Shown: positions 33,810 through 45,369 of the stretch, one piece after another
How positions within the stretch are numbered: position 1 is the stretch's first letter
Layout: every line of letters starts with the position of its first letter
From: Paraphysomonas bandaiensis
Lineage: Eukaryota > Chrysophyceae
Direction of reading: 5' to 3'
DNA: 64,000 bases
NCBI GenBank assembly: GCA_965644295.1
Contig: CBFFRP010000019.1
Location: 124,001 to 188,000 of the forward strand
Position numbers and translations under genes: made by a program
Notes under the pieces: model-generated
The model's database searches: none
The model's input: only the letters and a program-made list of their open reading frames with translations
What the model was told of the DNA's origin: nothing

Positions 33810-35179
33810 ATGTCGAAAGGTATAGACTATTATTTAGAGCCTGCTATTGGCCCTGGCACCTCTGCCGAGCATCGCAACTCCAAGTTTACCAGCATGAGAG
33901 GAGATGGGCGGACATCTACTTTGAATAGTAGAACATTCAATCCGTATTCTTCTGACAAGTGAGCCATTAGTATGCTAATTCGACTGCTTTGAGCTAATAC
34001 TATATTAGGGATCTCAGTTTCGGGTATGCTGGCGATCCAGCAACCTTTAAAAAAGCTATTGCCAACAGGTTATAGAATGACAATAACAACAACAAGACTT
34101 ATTAAGCATTTCGTAGATCTAAATTTGAGAACGCTGCAGCTAAGCTTATAAAAACGAGGGCTTCGATGAGCGATAAGAAACCTGCTGATGTCCTTGACAG
34201 CTTTACCAAGTCGATGTATAGAAACCCGCTGGACGTAAAACGAGGGCTATCAGAATGTACTCCTGAAGATTTTCATGAAGCATTTGAATACTTTGCCAGT
34301 GATGGCTGTATTCTTATTCATGATGTGGAGGATATTGTGAAGGGTACTTTAGGCAAAGATGTTCCTCAGTGGATACTCAGTAAGTTCGACGTATTAAGCC
34401 GGAAGGCAGCGCATTTCAAACGAGTAAACTGGGATCAATTTAGGTGGGTTATAGTGCGTAGCATTCAAGTATTTTATTTTTGAAGTAATATTTTTGAAAA
34501 AGGGATATCGTTTTCAAGGTGCAAAGCATCGGGACATCTGAGTGCAATGTTACAAAAGCTCAAATTCCTGACCATTTACGTCCTCAGACCGCTCCCATCG
34601 GTAGCGGATTAGTTCCGTACAATAATAATTCCTGCTATAAGACTGATTACAATGCAACTCGCTTTACGGACCTTTCTGCCTTTGGCGAAACCCCGAAGCG
34701 GATTGCCACTACACGTGAGCTGTTCCTAGGTATTTGAACTATCACTGCAAAACGTTATACGCTTGTAGTTCGTGTGAAACCTGGCTAAATAAATTTTCCA
34801 TATAATTAGTTATGTTCTATTATGTAACTTTGCCTCGTACCTGGAACGTTAACAGGTACAACGAAGGCTACAGACCAGCTTCCTGGTTATGGAGGTCATA
34901 TTCCGCATAATACCTTCAATATGCGAAAATATGAGCACTCAAGTGGATTGAAGCCCCGACCACAGCCATGCCATCTACGCTTGGTTAGCGAGAGGCTTGG
35001 AAGTGTGCCATCCTATACAGGTATGAGAATTGTCTTCTTAATAGATCCACAACGTCGTTTTTATTTTGGTTTCAGGTTATATTCCCATGCATACTGGACT
35101 GCAGGAAGACCGCACCACCGGGATGGACCCTAATACAACGACTGGAGCGGCCTATGGTCATATTTTTCAGGCTAAGTAG
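33810..35179 (+). CDS. Flagellar/ciliary protein with microtubule-inner-protein-like motifs
   Basis: Six exons, 33810-33958, 34009-34068, 34117-34468, 34519-34729, 34856-35020 and 35076-35179, with introns of about 48-126 bp; 346 residues. The central part (ECTPEDFHEAFEYFASDGCI, VNWDQFRW) is helical. The C-terminal third has the repeated motif LPGYGGHIPHNTF and VPSYTGYIPMHTG, resembling the PGYTGFIP motif of FAM166/CIMIP2-type proteins inside ciliary doublets. The basis is motif similarity only. Exon 3 was extended to 34468 because the nearer donor at 34444 breaks phase. Confidence 0.72.
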
Positions 35180-36193
35180 ACTAGAGTTATTATCAATGGA
35201 GGGAGTACTGTCATCCTTTGGTGTGTCAGCAGATATATAATATATATGTCATCAGAAATGTATTTAATTGAAAAAGTTAATAGAGTAAGTAATAGGAAAT
35301 CAGGATACAGCATGTGGTCTTTTATATACTTATTAATATAGCAGTCAGCACCTAATGATATAAAAATTGAGCGTTCTGTACAATTCCACTACTCAAGTGG
35401 AATGCTGTACTAATTCACCATGTACTATTAATTTTACGTGCTGCTCTAGATCTAAAACCAGGTCCTGCAATGGTAAAGAAGTGGCCTGATTGATATAATT
35501 TATACCAAATATGCGACAAATTCAAACTGCCTCTATTCACCCCACCATTGTTGGCAAGCAGGCTGCGTAACAATTTATTGGTTTTCAATTGAATAGCAAT
35601 TAAGTGCCAATGGCAAGTGATTTACGCTTGTAGTATACAATGTACCTTGAAACCTCGAATTAAAAGCAAGAAATAACACAATAATATTCCCCATGAATGC
35701 CTGTTAATTTTGTCCAGACCTAAGAAATACATGCTTGAGATGGCCCGTTAATGAGTGCTTAATCAATTACTACCTAATTCTATATAAACTGGCATCAGAG
35801 CGACACCACACCATAGCTTGCGGCAAAACAAATCCTTTACTATATTATCCTTCTCGTGGTGTTCTGGGGGATATTATCTCTGGACATATATCTCCTGAAA
35901 ATAACAACGAGATGCATTCATCATATTGTCAGCAGAAATTATTTTCTGCCCACTCATAGCCGTATGCTACAACAGACCCTAATATAAGTGTCACTTGTGT
36001 AGACGTCTTTGGGCCTTGACAAATAAACAGGCATTCGGGAATGGGCCCATCTCACGGGCGTCCGGTTATTGAGCTGCCTGCTGAAGTCAAGCACCCAGGC
36101 TGTTCACTTTAAGGACTCAAAAATCCTGAAGTCGGCAGATGTCAGGTATATCAACATTCTGCTTGCTCATTGCGTTTGATTAGATTGATATAG

Positions 36194-36287
36194 CGAAAGT
36201 GGTTACACCTTGTGGTGCTTGCGGTGACGCAAAAGCAGCTTTCGTGGCGCTAAATTGTAGGATATCAGAGTTAAGCACTCTAGTTAC
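36194..36287 (+). repeat. Structured dispersed repeat, copy 2
   Basis: The outer stem is CGAAAG (36194-36199) with CTTTCG (36239-36244). Inner CACC-TTGT-GGTG and TGCG-GTGA-CGCA hairpins follow the same plan as copy 1. The shared 3' flank GTAGGATATCAGAGTT extends to a GTTAC word. Confidence 0.75.
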
Positions 36288-37199
36288 TATTAATTTTTAA
36301 TTCTTACTCTTAAACTCCTATTTCTTAAACAGTGACTTCTACTTTTGCCGGTGATAGCAGTAGAGTTGTATGAAAATTGTCTGAAGTCAAGGTAATACCA
36401 AAATCTGATAAACCAATTGAACCGGGTTTCATATCTAAGTATTGAATTATTATTTTACAGTAATTTGTATCTATTATGATGTTAAAGATAAAGTAAAAGT
36501 CGCAATAATAGTTGTTATTAGAAGTATTTATTGCGTTACAAGTTGCTCCTGCTACTTGTTTGGTAATATCATATTCTCATATAGCTGCATCACGACAGCC
36601 CAACTTGAAACGATCTTGACCATGTACACAACTCCCTGACGGCACACAGTGACACCTAGAAAGAGCGGTTATCGATCTACTTCTACCGCTTTATGCTGCA
36701 GTGAAGCTAATGTTACAGGATCGCGGCCGCCGTTACATCACTCTGCACAAAGAACTTCCTAGGTTACCCCCGCGACCGCGTCGAAAACGGAGTCAGCCAT
36801 GGAAGCGTCCGAGAGTGCTACGATTACTCCTAAGGGGTCCACAGAAGACCCGTGACTGCGCCACCTCCCGCCTCACACACAAATCCCATCAATCTAATCC
36901 AACACAGACTTTATCATCATCCAGACCCCCCCAAAGACGCCGTCTCTGGCAACTCCATGTACTCCTGAGGGCCAAAAAGAGCACAGCACCAATGCCCACA
37001 CATTCAACGCCTCATCCCACTGCTCTATCCAACTCACAGCCCACCCCCCAGAACTCGCTACACTCAGGGGTTTAATACAAAACCCTGAGCCCCCTCCTAA
37101 CCCAGTGGAGTCTCATCCTAAGGGGAGACCTCAAGATCACACGCGCCGGTGAGTCCCAGGACACACGATTGTGGCGGGCTTTATAACACACACAAAGAA

Positions 37200-37291
37200 C
37201 GGAAGTGGTCGCACCTTGGTGCTTGCGGCGACGGACAAGCAGCTTCTGTAGCGTTAAATAGTAGGATAAAAGAGTTTGTATTGATTAGTTA
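37200..37291 (+). repeat. Structured dispersed repeat, copy 3
   Basis: The outer stem is CGGAAG with CTTCTG: an A-T pair of copies 1 and 2 has become G-C on both sides, and a G-C has become a G-T wobble. The loop of the second inner hairpin changes from GTGA to GCGA, both GNRA-type. The inner stem has one mismatch (TGCG/CGGA). Confidence 0.75.
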
Positions 37292-37876
37292 CGGATAGAG
37301 GTCTAAATAGTATGCCTAGTATTCTTCTAGCCACTAATTAGTGCAGGTTTTCAACGCCTATTGCTAAATACTAAGACATTCAATAGCTGCATTTGCCTCT
37401 TTGTGTGTATCCGGAGAATAGAGGAGATTCTAAATCTTAAAATTTTTTATCAAATACCATTTAATAATACCATTAATGGGTGCCCATTTCGCCGCAATTA
37501 TAACGACCAATAATAAATATTATGTTCCCGCAATTCAGATAGCATTAATGTTTACCAGAGGCCCTGGATTGGATCACACTGTGTACTGTGTCCAAACTTT
37601 ATCCGTTGTATTTAATTCGACACGTTGTTTTATTGTATTTTTATATCTCAAAAAGGGGCAGGTAGTGTTTAGATCAGATATAATTATTATCCTTATTCGA
37701 ATAAGTGGACATCTTCACCAAACTGGTTGTTACCTATCAAGACACAATGTACGTCGTACTACAGCTCCAATTTTTTATACATAGTGGTAATCCAGCGGGC
37801 ATTATGATATATTATCTAGTGCTCAAGGGAAATACAAATAAATAGTAGTGCGCGTATATATTATAACTAAATAATA

Positions 37877-40688
37877 CTATTGTAATTGATCGTTGTCGTC
37901 GTTGCTTGTATTACCGGTGTATATAGTCGTTTGAGCCAAAATTGCAGCCTCCGATAATTGAACAAGCGTGTCCTTGTTTACGGGAACTCTCTTCTCTATC
38001 ATTGTGAGTCCATCCCACCATATTAACAGCTATACAATAACGAATTATTAAAATAATCTGAACAACACAAAGACGCACCTGATTCAGCTGGCTTAGAGAC
38101 GAATTAGTTTGCAGCAAACGCATGTCAGTTTGATGATATCCAGACCAAGCCGTCAGAGCTCCTGATACCGCCAGAGTCGCAGGAATAAATAAAGAATATC
38201 CAAACGTCGACAATGCCGACGCAGATATTGATATGAAGATAATCAGTATTGTAAAACTGTAAGTGGTGGTAGATAAGCTTGGGGTTTTCTTTGACATTTC
38301 AGCTGCAAGAGGCAAAAGACGCCATCGCACATATTCGTCTGCAGATACCGATTGCAGTCCATCGTCTCTGGGAACACGCACAGCGGTGCTGGAATCCTTA
38401 CCACAACAGCAAAGAAAACGACTTGAAAAGCAAAAGCAACGGGCTCTTTCATCGGGTATTGTATCAACACCAAGGGAAGGAGCCTCAATATCAATACCCT
38501 TTCTTGAAATATCCAATTTGATATCATTTTTCATTGGATTGGTAGAGAATTGCTTCATTGGCTGTAAATAAGCATCCTGCTCTTTTCTATTTCTACTAAT
38601 ACGTTTGTTAACATCCTTCAAGGCCAAGGAAGAATTGCTAGGGTACTTCAACGAGCCATTCTGTACATCCGAGGAGGCTAGATCTCTCCATATACGATCC
38701 AAAGCTGAAGCAAATACCGCACGTGGCTGTCGCGATTTCGGTTCTGAAGGCTTTGATTGATCCCCTTTTTTCTCATCTTTTTTTGATGAATCATCACGAG
38801 CTCTCTTTTCCACTGCCGCGCGGGGACTGTATTTTCCAACTTTGGTGCGGTAGAGGTAAATTTCTGACTCCAGCTTGTTTGCAGCATCCCGTAAGGCTAC
38901 ATACTTCATCATGGGATTAATTACGGACATGCACCCACGAATAATAGTCGCTACTAAAGGTAGAAGAAGGTTCGCTTTGAGGAGTATGTCAAGCACAAAG
39001 TCTCGGTCATTACCAAACAAATTATCCCTCACGTCAACGTATGTGTAAAACACAGCAGAGAGTGTGGAGAACATGGTGAATAAAATGAGCAAAACAGTGA
39101 GGATATCAGACTGACGTTTGAACTGCTTCGCATTGTAGTTGAATAAATGCCGCATTCTCCATGCATATGTAAGTCGTTTGTGCTCCGATAATGATCCCCC
39201 TAGCTCGTGAGAACCATGAAATGCTACCCCCATTGTCTGTGTAAGGCGGTCCTGCAGCTCATCCTCTGACATATGGAACATGTCAACTACTAATGCGGAC
39301 TCATCATTGAACCGATCCGGCCAGTTTTCAATAAGTACATTTAACTTCTCGCAGTCAGAAATATGTCCCTCGTCGAATGGCTTTAGCCAATGAGGTTGGT
39401 GATGTCCCACATCAATATCGTCATCATATGGCTTCTCAGGTCTAGCATACTTGTTATACCTTTTGTCATCCATATACAATTCTGCCTTCTCGAGCATTTC
39501 ACAGGCAATATCAGTTGTATAGCCTGTATATTTGAATAGAATTACAGGCAACCCTCCGTGAATAGCGTCAATAAACAAGTCTGCCGCCTTAGGAGAGCCG
39601 TTAATCATTCTGTTGAACAGAGTTAACAGCAAGAAGTGACAAGAACAAGGTAAAGCAGTTAATCAATCAGGAATATACATTGTCACATGGTATACCACAA
39701 CGGTTACATTTCTAGTCGCACTTCTAAAAGCTGGATCACACACTTACATAAGTCCCCAAGGGACCGCCTGGTACAACTTCTTTTCTAGCAGCTTCACATT
39801 ATCGGATATGATTAAATGAGTCATTTCAGGATGGGGGAATGAATTAAAGATTCGATTATCTTTTTCATCACGCCCAACTTCGTACACTCCCGTGTAAAAC
39901 GGCTCTGGGTCAATAATTACTTCCTCTGCAGTGACACCCCCATCTTCTTCGCTAAAATCTGAAACTGCTCCAGCATCCAGTTGGCGCCATATAGAAGGAT
40001 GGTAGTCACTTATTCCAGCAATTCCAAGAGTAGTGACAGCATTTCCAGATTTTCCAGTTATCCACTCGGCCACTGCATCTACTGGCGCATCACTTGACCA
40101 CGATTCATTAATGCGAAATATGCCACCGGCTTGATTACAAGCTTGTCCGGCCCCTCGAAGAAGCCGTTTGCAATTCTCTCGTAGCACCCCTTCATGATGA
40201 CGAATAGGACCCAGAAGATCTCCATCATAGTTGTCATCGTCATCATCGTCATTTCCCCGAAGCAATGATAAGAATCCACCCTTATGTCCTTCCTTCTGTT
40301 CTTTATGATGGCCCCGATCAGATACGGTTTTATTTTTTTGTATCTCGGACTTCTTAATTAGATCGGCTAGGCTCAATTTCGAAGGAGGGAGTTTAACGTT
40401 CCAATTAGTAGGGTCATTTGTTTGAAATACACGAAAAATAATATTTGGTGTCGCCGTAAATCCGAGCACAGAAAAGATCTGGTCTATGTTGAATGACGGA
40501 TTCTTTAAGTATGCTGACGGAACATATACATATGGCCTACTTAAGAAAGTATCAGAACCAATTTTAAAAGATCCCACACGAATTTTAGTTTTGTTTTTTT
40601 CTATTCGAAGTCGTTCTGTTGCAGTGAGGCCTCGTGAGCTTGGTCGCCTGGCATCCTCACTATATATAACCTCATCTTCCTGTGACAT
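37877..40688 (-). CDS. SLOG (LSDAT/TRPM-type) - double SLATT-like 2TM protein
   Basis: Three exons, 40688-39748, 39609-38079 and 38029-37877, with introns of 138 and 49 bp; 874 residues. Residues ~60-370 align in order with the TRPM-type SLOG domain: LGFTATPNIIFRV (WGLDVPNLLISV), GAGQACNQAGGIFRIN (QTTGAWIITGG), TTLGIAG, EMTHLIISDN (SHFILVDDG), and AIHGGLPVILFKYTG (NGTPCVVVEGSG). The glycine-rich nucleotide loop is not conserved. Residues ~468-590 hold two TM helices followed by a long helix, as in SLATT/DUF4231 effectors. A second 2TM module occupies ~740-860 (TILIIFISISASALSTFGYS). There is no ion-channel domain. In bacteria SLOG-SLATT pairs are predicted nucleotide-sensing membrane effectors. 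The start at 40688 is chosen over 40727, which lies 13 codons upstream. Confidence 0.75.
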
Positions 40689-41128
40689 ATCTAGAGATCG
40701 TAACAGGAAATAATAAAAAGAACACAATAATAAGTTGTTATAACGTTCTACCGCCTATTGGTGGTATGTACGTTTGATATTACAATGGCTTAAGGCTTAA
40801 CAGCACAGCACTGCTGTGAGTCACTTGTGGATATGCCTCAACCCAAAACGGTTACCGTTCATATACTGCATATATACACTCCGTATTTCTGAAAATTAGG
40901 AATTTCTACAACATTTTCTTCTACAACACATAAAATAAGGAGTATTTGTTAGTAAAACTCAAAAAGTCCTTATTTCTATATAAAACTAGGATATATTGTA
41001 CCATAGTAGAATTCAGAGCGAGAATATGTGTAGAAAATCTGCTATGGATGCATGCATGTTCCATACATTCAAGCAAGTCATCTCATTAAACACTTGGATG
41101 TGTCGAGACATAAGCTTGACTTATTAAT
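40689..41128. promoter_or_regulatory. Shared divergent promoter region, SLOG-SLATT / tRNase Z-like gene
   Basis: 440 bp between outward-facing start codons. It contains no recognisable motif beyond AT-richness. Confidence 0.35.
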
Positions 41129-42037
41129 ATGTCAGAACTAGATGCATTAGATTCTCGTACTGCACACTGGAGGCAAGTGTGGTCAATACCAAACTCTTGT
41201 TACTCAATTACTGGATTTTCAAGAGCAGCTTATCGCACTGGTTTCTATATACCTGAATTGAATATTATGCTCGATGCTGGACCTTATACAGTGAAGAACC
41301 CAGATCATATATTTATTACACACAACCACGTCGATCATGTTGCCGGGCTACCATTTACATTATTCAGAACTGATGATACACAACGATATAATATACATGC
41401 TCCATTAGAGTCAGAAAATCATATTAAGAAGTATGTTGCTTCAATGTTTGAGTTGAATGGTTTATTGACGGAGCCGTATGACCCTACGACTGATAGATAC
41501 ACGTTTCATGGTTATTCGGAACCTACAAGCTTACAAATGACACTTAAGAAAACTGCGTTTCAGGTTGACGTAATTCTATGTGATCATACAGTTCCCACAG
41601 TGAGTTACTGTTTTAGCGAAATTCGAACCAAACTGAAAGATGAGTACGTGGGTCTTAGTGGGCAAGAAATAAGGGAGTTAAAACAGAAGGGATGCAGTAT
41701 AGTTCATCCAGTAAAGACTCCTGTGTTTGCATATGTCTGTGATACAACAGTGAATGTGCTAGATCAGAATCCCCAATTATTGACTTTTCCTGTCATTTTC
41801 ATCGAATGCACGTTTCTGTATCCTCACGAACACGATTTGGCTACATCTAAGAAACACGTGCACTGGGAATTACTCCGTCCATATGTTCTAGCTAATACAA
41901 GAGTTTTATTTGTACTGATCCACTTTTCTTTGCGTTATACTGAAGACGAGGTGTTGGAGTTTTTTAGGAAGGAACGAGACTTGTATAGTATTCACAATAT
42001 TAAAATTTGGGCAGGTGACACATCTGAAGCAAGATAA
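41129..42037 (+). CDS. Metallo-beta-lactamase fold protein, tRNase Z-like
   Basis: Intronless, 302 residues. The zinc-binding motif ITHNHVDHVAGLP (H-x-H-x-D-H) follows an early LDAGPY strand. Later ligand regions are present: CDHTVPTVSYCFSE, AYVCDTT, FIECTFL, and HVHWELLRPY with VLIHFSLRY. This order is that of short-form tRNase Z and close relatives, which trim the 3' end of precursor tRNA. The insert DEYVGLSGQEIRELKQKG fits the tRNase Z pattern K..Y.GL.G.ei..LK. A true 3'-endonuclease role is likely but not certain. The 3' end converges on the phosphatase gene. Confidence 0.82.
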   Translation: MSELDALDSRTAHWRQVWSIPNSCYSITGFSRAAYRTGFYIPELNIMLDAGPYTVKNPDHIFITHNHVDHVAGLPFTLFRTDDTQRYNIHAPLESENHIKKYVASMFELNGLLTEPYDPTTDRYTFHGYSEPTSLQMTLKKTAFQVDVILCDHTVPTVSYCFSEIRTKLKDEYVGLSGQEIRELKQKGCSIVHPVKTPVFAYVCDTTVNVLDQNPQLLTFPVIFIECTFLYPHEHDLATSKKHVHWELLRPYVLANTRVLFVLIHFSLRYTEDEVLEFFRKERDLYSIHNIKIWAGDTSEAR

Positions 42038-42355
42038 CATAGATTGTTTAATTATGAACTATCGTTATAATAAATCTCTTGTCACACTGTGCTCAACATT
42101 ACTTAACATCAGACATATCACACATATCCAGTCATTTGAAATATAGCAATAAGATTATTGTTATTTCGTTATTTCACGCTAAACAATAGATGGATAGTGA
42201 GACACCTTCGATAAAGTTTGACATATGTTACCAATCCAGTCATGCATACTGCGACAGTCTACATCTACAACAACTACACTAGATTGACTGGTATATACCC
42301 AGCGTACACCAACGATAGGCCTATCACGCCGGTCGAATATATATATATCGCAGTT
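42038..42355. other. Convergent 3' intergenic region
   Basis: 318 bp between the stop codons of two convergent genes. An AATAAA-like word occurs near 42069. No other feature was seen. Confidence 0.4.
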
Positions 42356-44756
42356 TTATATATCCGAGCCTCCCTTCTTATCACTTTCTTCAAAGTCCAC
42401 CACATGAGTTACTGCCTTTTCATCGGCCTTGTCAGATTTCACAGAATCCTGTCCCAAAAAATATAAGCAATTATAATAAGACAAAAGCTACAATGGTCGG
42501 TACTTCTAATATCACAACAAATGTGTAAAAACAAGGTGGCATAACTCAGCCAGTTACAAATGATCTTGACAGATAGCAAGATGTATAAACAGTCTAATTC
42601 TTACCACGGAGTCCGATCGTTCCTTAGGATGCATATGGGTAGAGCGGCTAGAACGTGACCGGGACTTGTGTCTCCTTCCCTCAATAGAATCTGCTCTCAA
42701 CAGTCCCAAACGAGACATCTCGGCCAGCTATAGTATACATCATTGTTATATATTGAGCATGTATGACAAACAGTATCATAGTCACATTCGTTTCGTGACA
42801 GCAAAATACATCAGACATAATATCATGTAGTACGGTATGAAAATGAAATACCTGTTCATCAGTTAAATCACACCCTACAGATGTACGGTGGTGGATGTAC
42901 TTGTTCTTGTATGCAGGAGAGCGATTAATAACCTAACCAGAATGAGCCCATGTTATGGTATTGATTGAATAATAAAGATCATATTGAGCGCGCGTAACAC
43001 AAGCAGGCATCACTAACACACCTGGATCTTATCTACGTCCACTAAGATACATCCAGCCATAGCCTTACGACCCTGTCCATGGTCCTTGGAAGTTGAAAAC
43101 ACTGTAAACACTCTGCGAACAATACGTAATATTAGAAGCTCCATACCGTAACAAACAGTCCTCACCTGGCCGCTTTAGATATGGATACTCCATGAGCGTG
43201 CGCCTCATGTGCTCGGACAATAAAGGAGAGTTGATTTGAAAGCAGGAAGTCGTCTATCGCAGCCATACCAAAACAAACACAGTCACCACCTCGAAGAGAT
43301 GGACCAAATCCTGTTTCGTCCAAAAACATTTCCTGTTCTTCATTTGCCGGATCACTCCATATACAATCCGAGGCGATCTGCCCTCATACGTCAAACACAG
43401 ATAGACCATTGTATATCACGCGTCAGCATCACCACGAACCTGTTGTGTTTCATCTGTTTCATGTTCGTAACATGGGTTGACCGCCGCCACATTAGGCATT
43501 GCAAGGATGGCTTGAATGGCATTGTCATGGTCGGGCACAGGTCGGGGAATGCCTCCGTGGATACAGAAAATGTCGTGGTCAATAACGGCAGCAAGTGGAA
43601 GGCGGTCGAAACACTGATTAACTTCCTCCCAGACACTCTCACCAAGCTCCTTACCGAATCGGGACTGTGTTTAAATTGTTATACAGGCGGAAGAAGATAC
43701 ACACAAATCTGGTTTAGCACACAATATCCAACAAAGCTACTACGCCTCATAAAGGATTCAAAAACAATTTTGAAATACAAATGCAAAGCAAAGCTACGTA
43801 TACTTTCTCACCTTGCACTGATGGAGGAAAGACTTCTCTTTGTAATGCTCCTCCCACCCGTTCACACTGCGTGTCTCATGATTTCCTCTGCGCATCATAT
43901 CATAATTGAGCACAGCTGGAAGTACAAAACTTTCGAAAATTTAACTATGCATACATGAAAGACTGTCATATATTCAACAAATGCCGCACCTGAGTAGGAC
44001 CAGTTTGTTAGGACAAAGAATCTTCAGCCCAAAGAGGTAGGCGATGCATTCAAGGCAGTTCAGACCCCTGTCTACGTAATCCCCAAGGAAAAGAAACTTT
44101 CCTGCCGTTAACTCCATTCCACATTTCCATAAGTTATCTGAGAAAAAGTGGAGGTCCTCCAAATTTCCATGAATATCACCAAACACATAGACAGGCGACT
44201 GCAGAAAGTGACACCTAGGCTCATCCTCCAGTAACTCACACATTGCGTCACATATCTCAATAAGATCAGAGGCGAAATCGCGACTCTGTAAGTATGACAT
44301 GTATTCAATGGGATTTTTGAATGCGGCCATGAATCGCTCTGCTAGGATCATGGATGGACTTTTGGAGGGGTCAGGGAGGGACCGAAGGATGTTGGCAGTT
44401 GCAATTGATCCTCTCGTCGCCACAGCACGCTTGGTACTACCATCATCCGTAATTAAATGAGTCTGTTGATTGAGAGGGTGTTTGCGGTGGACAATTATGG
44501 ATGATCGCTTCATTTCATTTTCAAGTCGATCGATACGTGTCTGCATTGTCTCAATTACCGCATCTTTCTCAATTAATTGATTTCGTAGAGTCGTAATCAT
44601 ACGATTCTTTTCTTCAGCTGTAAGAGCTTCGTCATAGTCTGCAGATGCCTTGTTAGAGAATAAACCCCACTTCTTCTTAGCCTTTACACGAGGAGTGGTA
44701 TTCACCTTCCCAAGGTCAGGTGATGATGCCTGCTTTCCAACAGTAGGGGATGACAT
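42356..44756 (-). CDS. PPP-family Ser/Thr protein phosphatase (PP1-like) with coiled-coil N-terminus
   Basis: Eight exons: 44756-43990, 43887-43812, 43664-43440, 43377-43166, 43112-43022, 42932-42852, 42727-42605 and 42448-42356; 555 residues. All metal-site motifs are present: [23 protein letters not shown] (formed across the first splice), CIHGGIPRP, and FIVRAHE. The N-terminal ~200 residues include a basic leader, a short coiled coil ([19 protein letters not shown]) and a helical region. The C-terminal ~110 residues beyond the catalytic core are Ser/Arg-rich ([13 protein letters not shown]) and end acidic. Sequence is closest to PP1-type enzymes of protists. Substrate and location are unknown. 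Confidence 0.9.
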
Positions 44757-45369
44757 GCCACAATTTAAATTTACTGTAAAGATAAAACAATATATTTATG
44801 GGGCAAATATCCACTCAACGGAATAGGATATATATATATATATAGTAGATAGATAGTTTAAAACTGTATATGTATGTACAGAGTGAGTACTCATAGATGC
44901 TAAGTCGAAGTGTTTTTTTTTGTTATAGAGAAAGCTGTATAAATTGAGTGGGAAAATGTATATGATGTGATTCACAGCACACCTACACCCGTCTCGTTTT
45001 ATCCCTCACATCCCGTCGATATTGATAGATTTAATTCAAATCATATTATTTTCAGTTTTGTCGTTTTAAGATAAAATGAAAGTGAACAAAAAGAAAATTT
45101 TATTTTTTTAGAAGTAAATTTTTTCAGTTGAAAAAAGTCGCTAAAAAAGATGTTATATAGAAGTAAACATATGCATTCTTCAGTAAACAAGAGTGCAGTT
45201 GAATACACTTCATAATAAGAAGTGAATTATTCTATTGAGAGAAGTGTAGCTTATATATGCCACAATCAGTGTCTTAGACATCTATCTGTGGTAGATTAGG
45301 AGTGATGAATAGTACTCGTTGTTATTATATACATCATTAGTTTATAATTGAAATTGAAATTGTTATTCA
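44757..45369. promoter_or_regulatory. Divergent promoter region, phosphatase / myosin
   Basis: 613 bp containing a (TA)n tract at about 44830-44845, GTAGATAGATAG repeats and several A/T runs. Promoter role is inferred from position. Confidence 0.4.

Larger units (their letters stand above)
35180..37876. other. Long intergenic region between two copies of a structured repeat and beyond
   Basis: About 2.7 kb without a convincing gene. It holds copies 2 and 3 of the dispersed repeat. Between them, 36700-37080 is unusually GC-rich and encodes a Pro/Arg/Ser-rich open frame (36701-37075, MKLMLQDRGRRY...) that matches no family I know. The two repeat copies flank this patch in the same orientation, as terminal repeats of a small element might. 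Confidence 0.45.

Noticed and set aside
36194-36287. Hammerhead ribozyme or tRNA-derived SINE
   Set aside because: CGAAAG is present but no CTGATGA core; no A-box or B-box promoter words were found.
36701-37075. Arg/Pro-rich 124-codon open frame
   Set aside because: It has no recognisable family, no splice partners and sits between two repeat copies. Its GC-richness alone explains the open frame.
37476-37784. 102-codon open frame upstream of the SLOG-SLATT 3' end
   Set aside because: No conserved pattern; AT-rich with no splice support.
37877-40688. TRPM-type cation channel
   Set aside because: The SLOG blocks resemble TRPM, but the protein has only four TM helices in two separated pairs, no pore region and no TRP box.
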